A stretch of 64,000 nt of DNA from the NCBI GenBank assembly GCA_024233135.1, contig JACKPZ010000007.1:124001-188000 (forward strand), in the 5' to 3' direction. Both the position numbers and the translations under genes were made by a program. Shown here in pieces: positions 25,144-36,132 of the stretch. Every line of letters begins with the position of its first letter. The stretch's first letter is position 1. The stretch comes from Akkermansiaceae bacterium (GTDB taxonomy: Bacteria > Verrucomicrobiota > Verrucomicrobiia > Verrucomicrobiales > Akkermansiaceae). Under the pieces are notes generated by a model. It did not search any database, was not told the origin of the DNA, and saw only the letters and a program-made list of their open reading frames with translations.

Positions 25144-25934
25144 CATGCCCGCGAGGCAAGGTGCTCGAGCACCCGTCCGGCGGCGATCATCCCGAAGGCG
25201 GCGGTGACGTGGGTGACCGTACCGAGCCCGGTCGTGCAGTTGATCCGCTGCCCGCCGCTGTCCGGCCGGACCTCGGAAACCGTCCCGTCGCACTGGGAAA
25301 ACACCTGCGGCTCGTCCGAAAAAACGGCATCGATGCCGAGCGGCTCCGGCTTTTCTCCCATCGGTGTTTTGGGAAATCCGTAGTCGTTCCGAAGGCTCCG
25401 GCGGAGCTGGTGAAGGAGCGGATCCTTGCCGCTGAACGCGAGGTCCGCCACGCGGATCCGTGTCGGATCCCGCCGTCCGCCGGCCCCTCCGCAGGTGACC
25501 GTGAAAATCCCATGGCGACGGCATTCGGCCAGCAGGAGAGCCTTGTGGCGGGTGCTGTCGATCGCGTCGACCACCGCGTCGAACCCGGTGTCGAGGATGT
25601 CCGCGGCCGTTTGTTCGGTGAAAAACCGCGGCACCACCACCACCTCGCCCACCGGATGGATCGCCCGCGCCCGCTCGGCCATGGCCTCGGTTTTCTGGCG
25701 GCCGATCTGGCCGTCCATCGCGTGGAGCTGGCGGTTCACGTTCGTCAGGCAGATCTCGTCGAGGTCCACCAGCGTCAGGTTTCCCACGCCCGAGCGGGCG
25801 AGCGACTCGACCGCCCACGAGCCCACACCGCCGACGCCGATGACCGCCACCTTCGCTGTCAGGAAACGATCAAGCGCGGCCTGGCCGTAGAGCCTCGCGA
25901 TGCCGCCGAAACGATGGGGGATGGACTCGGGCAC
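25143..25934 (-). CDS. tcdA: tRNA threonylcarbamoyladenosine dehydratase (TcdA)
   Basis: A 263-residue E1-like (ThiF/MoeB fold) enzyme that cyclises t6A37 of tRNA to ct6A using ATP. The nucleotide-binding motif is VAVIGVGGVGSWAVESLARSG, then the DLDEICLTNVNRQ motif and DAIDSTRHK. The C-terminal part (INCTTGLGTVTHVTAAFG) matches the TcdA/CsdL subgroup rather than ThiF. The length fits. It converges on rpmJ and its stop overlaps that gene's terminator T run. Confidence 0.9.
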   Translation of the reverse strand: MPESIPHRFGGIARLYGQAALDRFLTAKVAVIGVGGVGSWAVESLARSGVGNLTLVDLDEICLTNVNRQLHAMDGQIGRQKTEAMAERARAIHPVGEVVVVPRFFTEQTAADILDTGFDAVVDAIDSTRHKALLLAECRRHGIFTVTCGGAGGRRDPTRIRVADLAFSGKDPLLHQLRRSLRNDYGFPKTPMGEKPEPLGIDAVFSDEPQVFSQCDGTVSEVRPDSGGQRINCTTGLGTVTHVTAAFGMIAAGRVLEHLASRA

Positions 25935-26023
25935 GCGGCGAGAATGCAGTCCGGCCGCCGCGCCGTCAGGGAGAAAAAACTTAGGCTCGTCTGATTTTCC
26001 GTTTCGCTTATGATGGCAACGCC

Positions 26024-26236
26024 GTGAATTTCAGCCCTTACGGAATCCTCGCGAGTCTCGTCTTCAGCACCCTCGGCATCGGGTCGTTCTCGTATGGCAA
26101 GAAGCTCGACTTGTGGAAGCCGCGTGTCATCGGACTCGCGCTGATGCTCTACCCGTATTTCATCGGCAACATCTACCTGCTGTGGGGTGTCGGTGTCGGG
26201 TTGCTGGTGCTGCTGTGGTTCCATCACGACGAGTGA
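26024..26236 (+). CDS. Small two-helix membrane protein
   Basis: A 70-residue protein with a GTG start, two hydrophobic segments (about 6-24, YGILASLVFSTLGIGSF; 37-66, GLALMLYPYFIGNIYLLWGV) and a His/Asp-rich end (WFHHDE). A TATGAT hexamer at 26009-26014 lies nine bases before the start. Similar short proteins are widespread in bacteria without a known function. It runs just upstream of the phosphotransferase gene in the same direction. Confidence 0.65.
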   Translation: MNFSPYGILASLVFSTLGIGSFSYGKKLDLWKPRVIGLALMLYPYFIGNIYLLWGVGVGLLVLLWFHHDE

Positions 26237-26294
26237 AGCGCGGGGGATTTTCCCTTGGCGGGGGAGGGGAAATCCACCTTCATTGCCGCGCCTC

Positions 26295-27245
26295 ATGCCT
26301 ACCGAAGCGATCCTTTCCACCGCCCGGCAATACCTCGATGTGGACCCCACCGTGCCGATCACGCTGGTTCCGATCAAACGCGGCGCGTCCGGCCGCACGA
26401 TCGTGCGCGTCAAGACACCCATCCGCGAGCCGTTCATCGGCGTCCACTGGACCGACGAACGCGAGGACAACGATCATTTCGTCCCGGTGGCGAAGTTTCT
26501 GCGCAAGTCGAGGCTGAGGGTCCCGGAGATCCTCGACGACCGGTCGCGCTACCGGGTGGCCCTCGTCGAGGATCTGGGCGACACCAGCCTGCTCGATCTC
26601 AAGGACCAGCCGTTCGAAGAACGGTTGCCGCTCTACCGCTCGGCCTTCGAGCAGGTGGACCGCATGTTCTACATCCGCCCGCCGAAGGAACTCGAACTCA
26701 TGCCGCCGTTCGATGCGGACCTCTACCGCTGGGAGCAGGAGTATTTCTTCGAACACATCGTCGAGGATTTCCTTCACAAGGACGCGAAGCCCCTGCGCGC
26801 CCATCCCGCCCTGCGGGAAATGGCGGAACAGCTCGGCAGCGCGGCGCGCCACCTGGTGCACCGGGATTTCCAATCCCAGAACCTGCTTATCAAGGACGGC
26901 AAGGCGTGGCTCATCGATTTCCAAGGCCTGCGCCGCGGACGTCAGGAATACGACATCGCCTCGCTCGTTTTCGACCCCTACATGAACCACTCCGCGGAGG
27001 AGCGCGAGGCGCTGCTCGACCTGTGGGAGGACGTCGCCGACGAACGCCCGGAGCCCACGCTCTTCCACCGCTGTGCGGCCCAGCGGCTGATGCAGGCGCT
27101 CGGAGCCTTCGGCAACATCCTGCTCAACAAGGGCGACGAGTGGTACCGCCCGCACATCGCCACCGCCTCGGGATTGTTGCTCGAGGTGATCTCCGGCACC
27201 GACATCGAGGAGCCGCTCAAGCCGTTGCTGGAAAAACTCCGTTAG
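26295..27245 (+). CDS. Aminoglycoside-phosphotransferase-fold sugar kinase (AmgK-like)
   Basis: A 316-residue kinase of the APH/choline-kinase fold. The catalytic loop is LVHRDFQSQNLLI with Asp and Asn positions conserved, and the metal-binding motif is LIDFQGLRRGRQEYDIASL. These are closest to AmgK, the anomeric kinase for N-acetylmuramate and N-acetylglucosamine used in cell-wall recycling. There is no murU neighbour, so the pathway is inferred. The ATG at 26295 gives a normal-length N-terminus (MPTEAILSTARQYL); the longer frame runs back into the upstream gene. Confidence 0.75.
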   Translation: MPTEAILSTARQYLDVDPTVPITLVPIKRGASGRTIVRVKTPIREPFIGVHWTDEREDNDHFVPVAKFLRKSRLRVPEILDDRSRYRVALVEDLGDTSLLDLKDQPFEERLPLYRSAFEQVDRMFYIRPPKELELMPPFDADLYRWEQEYFFEHIVEDFLHKDAKPLRAHPALREMAEQLGSAARHLVHRDFQSQNLLIKDGKAWLIDFQGLRRGRQEYDIASLVFDPYMNHSAEEREALLDLWEDVADERPEPTLFHRCAAQRLMQALGAFGNILLNKGDEWYRPHIATASGLLLEVISGTDIEEPLKPLLEKLR

Positions 27246-27257
27246 ATCCGTCATCCG

Positions 27258-28682
27258 TTGGCCGGCCTGCTCCATTCCCGATTCCGGATCCTGCTGGCCG
27301 CCACGGTGGCCGCCGTCGTCGCCGCGTTCCTGCTGCCGGGCACCGGCATCGACCGGTTCGCCTTCGCCGCCTCCGTCCGTTCCGTCGCGAACCCGCCGTT
27401 TTTCATCACCGGAAACGGAAAACCCGGCGATCCGTGGAAACTCCGAACCCTCAGCGCGGAGCCCGCGGTCGATGATGCCGCGCCGGTCGTCGTCGCGCTT
27501 GGCGACGACCCCGACGGCTTCTTCCAAAGTTCACCCGCCGCGCCCATCGACATCGCCGTGGTGCTGCGGAATTTCCCGCGCCTCGGTGCGGACAAAGCCG
27601 CGGTCGGCATCGTCCTCGCATGGGACGAGCCGGACCCGATGGGTCTCACCGCGCTCGACAACGTGCTCGACCGTTTCGACTCGCTCGTCATGTGCGCCCC
27701 GCTCGGCCGCGGCGCCGTCCCCGAGCCACTGCCCGCCGCGTTCCGCCGTGCCTCGCTGCCCGCCGCCGGCATCGACGGCGCGGACTCCCTGCCCGTCGTC
27801 AACCGCATCCCGTTTCCCGGCGTCATCCTCGGCGGATCCGCCACGGCCGGCTTCCAGAACATCGATTCGGAACCCACCACCGGATCGATCCCGTTGCTCG
27901 CGCGTTGGGATGATCGAGTGGTGTTCGCTTTTCCGCTGCTCGCCGCGATGCAGCGGCTCGACGTTCCGCCGGAGAAACTGGAGATCCGCCTCGGCGAATA
28001 CCTCCGCCTCGGAAACGAAGGCCCCGTCCTGCCCATCGATTCCCGGGGCCGCTTTGCGGTTTCCTCGCTCCAGCACCCGGATCCCGCGGTGGTCCGCGCG
28101 CGCGACACCATCGACCGCGAGGAAGCGCTCGCCACCGACGGCCATCCCGTCCTTTTCCGCGACGATCGCAGCGCCGCCGATGATGCCACCCGTCGCTTCT
28201 CCGCCCTGCTCGCACCCGCCCTCGCCACCCTCGCGTCGCGCGACGGGTTGAGCGAGACCACCGCCTACCTCCGCCTCCGCCCGAACACCGAGTGGACCCT
28301 CCTCGCGATCATCGCCGTCGCCGCGTTTCTCGCCTGCCTCCGCGGTGGCATGTCCCGCGGAGTGCTGCTGGCCGTTCTCGCCGCCATGATCGTTGCCGTA
28401 CAGTTGCTCGCCTTCGGCCTGGCCGATCGCTGGCTGCCCGGCCTGCCCGCCCTCGCCGCCACCGCCGCGGCCGCCCTCGTTTCCCTCATCCCCGTCCGCG
28501 TCGTCGCGAAACCACCGGCCCCGAAACCGCTCCCCCGCGAACCCGATCCGGAGCCCGAGGCTCCTCCTCCGGAACCGAAATCCAAACCTTCCGCCAAGAA
28601 GGCCGCCAAGAAAGCACCCGCGAAGAAAGCGGCCCGCAAAACCCCGGCCCGCAAATCGGCTCCGAAAAAACGCGGGAAATAG
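27258..28682 (+). CDS. CHASE2-like membrane protein with a basic, histone-H1-like tail
   Basis: A 474-residue protein starting at a TTG 12 bases after the kinase gene. An N-terminal membrane helix (about 8-26) is followed by a periplasmic region that looks like a CHASE2-type sensor (VVVALGDDPDGFF, DIAVVLRNFPRLGADKAAVGIVLAWDEP). Three more membrane helices lie near residues 350-420. The C-terminus (about 425-474) is a Pro/Glu-rich run followed by Lys/Ala repeats (KKAAKKAPAKKAARKTPARK). CHASE2 proteins normally end in a kinase, cyclase or GGDEF domain; none is here. The tail could bind nucleic acid or membrane lipids. Both points are inference. Confidence 0.6.
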   Translation: MAGLLHSRFRILLAATVAAVVAAFLLPGTGIDRFAFAASVRSVANPPFFITGNGKPGDPWKLRTLSAEPAVDDAAPVVVALGDDPDGFFQSSPAAPIDIAVVLRNFPRLGADKAAVGIVLAWDEPDPMGLTALDNVLDRFDSLVMCAPLGRGAVPEPLPAAFRRASLPAAGIDGADSLPVVNRIPFPGVILGGSATAGFQNIDSEPTTGSIPLLARWDDRVVFAFPLLAAMQRLDVPPEKLEIRLGEYLRLGNEGPVLPIDSRGRFAVSSLQHPDPAVVRARDTIDREEALATDGHPVLFRDDRSAADDATRRFSALLAPALATLASRDGLSETTAYLRLRPNTEWTLLAIIAVAAFLACLRGGMSRGVLLAVLAAMIVAVQLLAFGLADRWLPGLPALAATAAAALVSLIPVRVVAKPPAPKPLPREPDPEPEAPPPEPKSKPSAKKAAKKAPAKKAARKTPARKSAPKKRGK

Positions 28683-28726
28683 CCGCCTGTCGCGGCTGTC
28701 TCATCCGGAGGCTGTGCCCGCTGCTC

Positions 28727-29608
28727 TCAGAAGGTCGGCGCGGCGACGGTGCTTCGCTCGCGTTCCTCGATGCGGCGGGAGAGGATGCGGTCGGCGATTT
28801 CGCGGACCATTTCGGATAGAAGCAGCCAGAGGTGGGAACCCTGGCGGTAGTCGGCGGGCGCGATGTGTTTGACGCGGCCGGCGTGGGTGGAGAGCTGGAA
28901 GCACTTGCGGAACGAGCTGCCGCTGGGGTCCTCGGGATTGTAGACGGCGATCCCGTGGCCGCCGTTGCGCGACATGACGGTGAAGCAGGGCACGTCGGTC
29001 GGTCCGTCGCCGACGTAGACCATGTTTTCGAAGGGGATCGGCCGCTGGTCGGGCGGCATGTGATCGTTCACGTCCTGGTCATAGCGCAGCATGCCCTTGT
29101 TGATGCGGAACAGGAACTGGGTCTTGGTGGTGTGCGAGATGACGCGTTTGGGGAAACTGATGCGGCCTTCCTTGTCCTCGCCGAACTCGCAACCGAACAT
29201 CGCCTTGACGTGCGGTTGGAGCCGCGAGCCGTCGAGCAGGGCCTTGAGGCCGGACGAGATGATGTAGTGCTCCACCTTGATGCCGGCGAGTTCGTGTTCC
29301 GGAGTGAGGGAGGCTTTGGGCAGCTCTTCGAACAACTCGGGCAGGCCGGGGAAAAAGCGCAGGCCGCCGCCGAGTTCGGCGAGGCGCGCGTTGGTGACGT
29401 TGTCCATGCCGAGGTAGTCGAGCAGGCATTTCATGTACGCCAGCTCGCCGTCCCATTTCTGATCGTGGACGAGCGCGTTGCACTTCTTCCAGAATTGCGA
29501 CGGGTCGATGCCGAATTCGGGAAACAACACGTCGTCCTGCATGTAGCGGGGACTGAGCGTCTGGTCGTAGTCATACACCAGCGCGATGATGTTTTGCGGA
29601 GCGGCCAT
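28727..29608 (-). CDS. HAD-superfamily hydrolase
   Basis: A 293-residue haloacid-dehalogenase-type phosphohydrolase. Motif I is ALVYDYDQTLS (nucleophile Asp), motif II includes HYIISSGLKALLDG, and motif IV is VYVGDGPTDVPCF. A cap-like insertion lies between motifs I and II. The start at 29608 (MAAPQNIIAL) is preferred because the fold begins there. The substrate is not evident. It runs in the same direction as the adhesin-like gene upstream, 51 bases away. Confidence 0.8.
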   Translation of the reverse strand: MAAPQNIIALVYDYDQTLSPRYMQDDVLFPEFGIDPSQFWKKCNALVHDQKWDGELAYMKCLLDYLGMDNVTNARLAELGGGLRFFPGLPELFEELPKASLTPEHELAGIKVEHYIISSGLKALLDGSRLQPHVKAMFGCEFGEDKEGRISFPKRVISHTTKTQFLFRINKGMLRYDQDVNDHMPPDQRPIPFENMVYVGDGPTDVPCFTVMSRNGGHGIAVYNPEDPSGSSFRKCFQLSTHAGRVKHIAPADYRQGSHLWLLLSEMVREIADRILSRRIEERERSTVAAPTF

Positions 29609-29659
29609 CGGCTGCGGAGAGTGCCCGTGGCGCGCCCGTCCCACAAGGCGGAAAACCGG

Positions 29660-31378
29660 TCAGCGGCTGATCTGCTTGAGCCGGATGTGGCGCTTGCGAG
29701 TCGCGGTGAACGGGGTGTTGTCGCGGACGCGGAGGACCTTGTTGTCGTCCCGGAGCACGGTGGTGTGGCGCGCGCCGCTGAACCAGTCGAGGCGCTCGGA
29801 GGAGACTTGGACAAGGGGGCGGCGTCCGGGTTTCAGCGTGTTCTTGTCCACGGTGAGGACGCGGTATTTCCTGCCGTCGATGCGCAGGGTGGAAATCCGC
29901 GGCGCTTTGGTGCGTTCCTTTGCATCGGCCTCGCGCACGACGGCGGACTTCTTCTTGTTCTTTGAGGATTTCTTCTTCTTGGGTTTGACGCGGATTTTCA
30001 CCGTCACGGTTTTCGACGTGTTGGCGCCGTCGGTGACGAGGTAGCGGATCTTGTCGGTGCCCTTGAAGCCGCGTTTCGGCTGGTAGGTGAGTTTGGGGGC
30101 GAGACCGCGGAGTTTCCCGTGTTTCGGCTGGCCGACGATGCGGTAGGTGAGGGGATTGCCGTCCGGGTCGCTGGCTTTGAGGCGCACGGCGACGGATTTG
30201 TTCTTCTTCGCGGTGAGTTTGAATCGTTTGGCGACGGGCGGGCGGTTGACGTCGGGGGCGGCGATCAGGTTGAGCTCGGCGACGTTGCTGTGGACCGATC
30301 CACCGGCGTCGTCGAGGGCGACGAGGCGCACGTAGCGGCCGGTCTTGGGCGCGAAGGTGACTTCCTTTTCACCCTTGGAGCCGTCGAAGTTGCCGGTGGC
30401 GACGGGCGAGCCCCAGTTCCGTCCGTCGGCGCTGACGTAGAAACGCCAGGAAATGATGTCGCCGATGTCGAATTTGTCCTGGCGGGGCAGGTAGAGGAAG
30501 CCGGCGATCGAGCGCGGGCGGTCGATCCGGATCTGGAGGTCGTGAGGCGGCTTGGTGTTGCCGACGGCACGAAACTCGGTGTGCCAGAAGGTGGACGGGT
30601 CGCCGTCGATGGAGCGCGCGGCGGCGTAGCCGACGGCTTCCTCGCTGTCGACGTAGCTCACCTCCCAGCCGGAGCGGGGAATGATACGATCCGTTTCCGG
30701 CAATACGTGGATGGTCCGTTTGTCCGGAGTGGGATCGGAGAGACCGTCGGAATCGGTGACGGAAAAAGTGACGGTGTAGGTGCCCGGTTTCGGGAAACGA
30801 ACGGCTCCGGGAGCGAGCCCGACAGCTGCGGGGATGCCTGAACCGGTGCCGAAATTCCAGCGACACGCAAGTTTGTCGCCTTTGTCCGGATCGCTCGCCG
30901 CGGCCTTGAAGAGAACGGTTTCGCCGGCGATGATCGTTCCGCCGGTGGAGGGGCTGAGGATCAGGCCGGAGGGGGCGTGGTTGACCTTTGAGGAAGGTGT
31001 CTTGTAGGTCACTTCGGCGGACGGAGCGCTCCGCATTCCCGAGGTGTTGTAGGCGACGAGCACGAAGTGGTAGCGCTTGTCCTCGGCCAGCCCGCTGATC
31101 GTCGCGGTGCGCTTTTTGGCCGTGGTGGAAATCACGTGCGGGTATTTGCCGGAGCGGGTGCCGTAGCGGAGTTCATATCCCGCGATGTCTTTTTCGGGAT
31201 TCGCCTTCCATGTGACCTTCACACCGGGGGCGGCCATCGACGGTGTGGCCAGCAGTGCGAGCACGGCCCAAAGCCAAACAGCCACCAAAGAGAGTCCTCC
31301 CATGCAAAGGAAACGATGTGGTCGGACGCTGCCGGCATCGAGGGAGCCTGCCGGCAAAAGGGATGTAAGGAACTTCAT
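29660..31378 (-). CDS. Secreted multidomain beta protein (FN3, PKD, F5/8C, cadherin-like)
   Basis: A 572-residue exported protein. After a hydrophobic segment (about 27-48) come a fibronectin III domain (VTWKANPEKDIAGYELRYG), a PKD-like domain (PGTYTVTFSVTDSDGLSDP), an F5/8C or discoidin-type carbohydrate-binding domain (SIDGDPSTFWHTEF and GRYVRLVALDD), and a cadherin-like repeat ending DKIRYLVTDGANTSKTVTV. A lysine-rich linker (VKPKKKKSSKNKKKS) precedes a C-terminal domain of unknown type. It is likely a cell-surface or secreted binding protein. Starts at 31378 or 31303 are both possible; neither has a clear ribosome-binding site. Confidence 0.7.
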   Translation of the reverse strand: MKFLTSLLPAGSLDAGSVRPHRFLCMGGLSLVAVWLWAVLALLATPSMAAPGVKVTWKANPEKDIAGYELRYGTRSGKYPHVISTTAKKRTATISGLAEDKRYHFVLVAYNTSGMRSAPSAEVTYKTPSSKVNHAPSGLILSPSTGGTIIAGETVLFKAAASDPDKGDKLACRWNFGTGSGIPAAVGLAPGAVRFPKPGTYTVTFSVTDSDGLSDPTPDKRTIHVLPETDRIIPRSGWEVSYVDSEEAVGYAAARSIDGDPSTFWHTEFRAVGNTKPPHDLQIRIDRPRSIAGFLYLPRQDKFDIGDIISWRFYVSADGRNWGSPVATGNFDGSKGEKEVTFAPKTGRYVRLVALDDAGGSVHSNVAELNLIAAPDVNRPPVAKRFKLTAKKNKSVAVRLKASDPDGNPLTYRIVGQPKHGKLRGLAPKLTYQPKRGFKGTDKIRYLVTDGANTSKTVTVKIRVKPKKKKSSKNKKKSAVVREADAKERTKAPRISTLRIDGRKYRVLTVDKNTLKPGRRPLVQVSSERLDWFSGARHTTVLRDDNKVLRVRDNTPFTATRKRHIRLKQISR

Positions 31379-31502
31379 TTCAGAGGGTTGGAACAGCAAA
31401 GGCAGCAGGGATCCGGAACCGAGGGACGCAGTTTCCGGACCGATCGGGAAAAATCGCGGCGCTGATGCCCGATTTCGAAAAGGGAAGCAACTCCATTCTT
31501 CC

Positions 31503-31512
31503 TAACATGTTA
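31503..31512. promoter_or_regulatory. AT-rich palindrome in the intergenic region upstream of an ABC exporter
   Basis: TAACATGTTA is a perfect 10-base palindrome inside an AT-rich island (31500-31540) of an otherwise GC-rich divergent promoter region. Flanking CCTAA and TTAGG extend the dyad loosely. It may be an operator; no regulator is known. Confidence 0.3.
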
Positions 31513-31627
31513 ATTTCCATGACATTTAGGTAATCTTCAGCAAAATGCGCGCAGTGCTCACGGGTCTCAGCCTGTATGTCCGCGCCGCGGCGGGTATCGA
31601 ATCGGGCTTGCCCCGGAACCCGCCGCG

Positions 31628-33415
<1,788 letters not shown>

Positions 33416-33436
<21 letters not shown>

Positions 33437-35164
33437 GTCCTCGGGCGAGAGGAACGACTTGCGGCACAGCTCGGCGTATTTCCCCTCGCGGGCGAGCAGC
33501 TCGGAGTGGGTGCCGCGCTCGATGACGCGGCCTTTTTCCAGGACGTAGATGCGGTCCGCGTTCTGGATCGTCGAAAGCCGGTGGGCGATGACGAACGCGG
33601 TGCGGTCCGCCATCAGGTGGTCGAGCGCGTCCTGGATCTGGCGTTCGGTTTCCGAATCGACGGACGCGGTCGCCTCGTCGAGCAGCAGGATCGGGGCGTT
33701 CTTGAGCAGCGCGCGGGCGATCGAAAGCCGTTGTTTCTCGCCGCCGGACAGTTTCACCCCGCGCTCGCCGACGTTGGTATCGAGCCCCTGCGGCAGGGCG
33801 CGGACGAAGGATTCGGCGTGGGCGGCTTCAAGCGAGCGCCAGATTTCCTCCTCGGCGGCCTCGCGTTTCGCGAGTGTGAGATTCTCACGCACGGTGCCGT
33901 TAAATAGGAAAGGCTCCTGCGTGACATAGCCGAGCCGCTCGCGCAGCGATCCCTTCGACAGGCTGGCGATGTCGATGCCGTCGATGGTCACGCGCCCGGA
34001 GTCGATCTCGTAGAAACGCGTCAGGATCGAGAGCACCGTGGATTTCCCCGCTCCCGTCGAGCCGACGAGCGCGACCGTTTCCCCCGGCCGGGCTTCGAGT
34101 TCCACCTCGTGGAGAGTCGGCTGGTCGCCGTAACCGAAGGAGACCTCCTCGAAACGGACATGGGCCTCGATCCTCGCGGGCAGTTCCGCGCCTTCGGTCG
34201 AGTTCGGCTCCTCCTCGCTGTCGATGATCTCAAACACGCGGTCCGCCGCCGCGCGGCCGGAGAGGATCATCTGGTTGAGGCCATTGAGCCGGTCGATCGG
34301 ATCGTAGAAAAGTGAAAGCAGCAGGAAGAACTGCGTCAGCTTGCCGGTCGTGAGCGTGCCGTCGATCAAGGCCCGGCCGCCCACCGCGAGCACCACCACG
34401 TAGCCGGTCATGCGGACGAACGACATGCCGGGCGAGTAGATCGCCCACCACTTCATCATCCGCAGCGTGGCCTTGCGGAGCGCCGCGGAGTAGCGGTTGA
34501 AACGGTGCAGCTCGCTTTCCTCCGCGGCGTAGGCCTTGATCTGCCGGATGCCCGAGATGTTGTCGTGCAGCACCGCGTTCAGGTCGGACGACGCCTCGCG
34601 CTGGTTGCGGTAGCGGTCCCGGCCTTTTGTCGAATAAATCCACGCGCCGATGGCCAGCAGCGGCACCGGCAGCACCGCCCAACCGGCCACTTCCGGATGC
34701 AGGACAAAAAGCACCACCCCCACGCCGATCACCTGCAGCGCCGCCACCAGCCCCTGCTCGATGCCGTCGATGAGCACCCGCTCCATGTTCGTGACGTCCT
34801 CCACCACGCGGGTCATCACGTCGCCCGTCCGGCGGGTGTCGAACCACCGCAGCGGCAAGCGCTGGATTTTCCCGTACAGATCCGAGCGGATATCGTAGAT
34901 CACCCGCTGCTCGAACGTGTTGTTGATGAAAATCCGCAGCGAGTTGAGCAGATCCTTGCCGAGGAAGCCGAGCAACGCGAAGCCCACCCAGAATCCCAGC
35001 TCCCCATGCCGCGACGGATCCGGTGCGATCTCGTCGATCACCTTGCGGGTCACGTTCGGAAACACGAACACCGCCGCCGTCATCCCGATGGCGCAGAAAA
35101 GCTGCGCCGCCGCCATGCCCGGATAGTGGCGCAAATACCCGAAAACCCTGCCGATCGACTTCAT
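33416..35164 (-). CDS. ABC exporter, lipid- or peptide-type
   Basis: A 582-residue ABC half-transporter with six membrane helices and a C-terminal ATPase. Walker A is GSTGAGKST (near residue 367), the signature is LSGGEKQRLSIARALL (about 470), Walker B is ILLLDEATASVD and the switch His is IAHRLSTI. The ATG at 35164 (MKSIGRVFGYLRHYPG) was chosen; 15 upstream residues in frame look non-coding. Its opposite orientation to the neighbouring exporter argues against a co-transcribed heterodimer, though the two could still be functional partners. Substrate unknown. Confidence 0.85.
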
Positions 35165-35312
35165 GTGCGGGCAGACCGTTGGCCCCGTGTGGATGCTTTG
35201 TAAAGTCAACGCGCGAAATCCCTTGAAAGTCCCGAAATTTGGGATTGCGGAGGCCGAATGCGACTCCCTAGTGTTTGCCCCACACGGAATCTAAAGTTCA
35301 CTTCCAAACCCT

Positions 35313-36107
35313 ATGGCCAACGTTTTCGGAATCCTCACAGCCATCGTGCTCGCCCTCGCGGGCTTCGTGGCATACAAGAACAAACAGGCATACGAGCAGG
35401 AGATCGCCGCGAAATCCACCCGCGCCGACGAGCTCCAGCGCAGCGAGGCCCGCTTCAAGAAGGCCGCCGACAGCCTCGAGTCGACCAAGGCGGAACTCGC
35501 GACCACCGAGGAAGAGAACGTCGGATTGACCTCCAAGGAATCGGCCCAGAAAAAGACCAACACCGATCTTCAGGAGCAGCTCACCTCCAAGAAGGACAAG
35601 GCGGCCTCCAACAAGGAAGAACTCGACAAAATCCGCGCCCAAACCGCCGGCATCGGCAACCTCTCGGAACTCGCAACCAAGATCAAAGCGATCAATGAAG
35701 AGCTCATCGGGCTTCGCGACTCGATCGCAACCACCGAGGCCCAGCTCGCCAACGTGACCGCCCAGAACAATGCCACCGACGCCAGCGTCAAGGCGGCCAA
35801 GGACAAGCTCGATTATCTCACCAGCAGCCGCTCGCTGCCCAACCTGAGCACCCGCATCCGCTCGATCTATCCGAACTGGGGATTCGTGACCCTCGCCGCC
35901 GGCGACAGCTCCGGCGTGGTCGCCAACTCGACGCTCGATGTCGTGCGTGACGGCTCGACGATCGCCAAGCTCCTGGTCACCGGTGTCGAACGCAACACCG
36001 CCTCCGCCAGCATCGTTCCGGATTCCGTGACCGAAGACACCACGCTGATGGTGGGCGATCGGGTGATTCCGGGCACCAAGTCTTCCTCGAAAGCCGAATC
36101 CAACTGA
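35313..36107 (+). CDS. Membrane-anchored coiled-coil protein, first of a paralogous pair
   Basis: A 264-residue protein with one N-terminal membrane helix (about 3-20, FGILTAIVLALAGFVAYK), a long coiled coil (about 25-175, with KAADSLESTKAELATTEEEN and similar heptads) and a beta-rich C-terminal domain (about 185-255, IYPNWGFVTLAAGDSSGVVA...MVGDRVIPG). The C-terminal domain closely parallels that of the next gene. The pattern, a stalk with a small beta-barrel, recalls MreC-like scaffolds, but there is no clear homology. The gene is alone upstream, and the pair is probably co-transcribed (25 bases apart). Function unknown. Confidence 0.7.
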   Translation: MANVFGILTAIVLALAGFVAYKNKQAYEQEIAAKSTRADELQRSEARFKKAADSLESTKAELATTEEENVGLTSKESAQKKTNTDLQEQLTSKKDKAASNKEELDKIRAQTAGIGNLSELATKIKAINEELIGLRDSIATTEAQLANVTAQNNATDASVKAAKDKLDYLTSSRSLPNLSTRIRSIYPNWGFVTLAAGDSSGVVANSTLDVVRDGSTIAKLLVTGVERNTASASIVPDSVTEDTTLMVGDRVIPGTKSSSKAESN

Positions 36108-36132
36108 TCTCGAGCCCCTCTTCCGAAACCCC

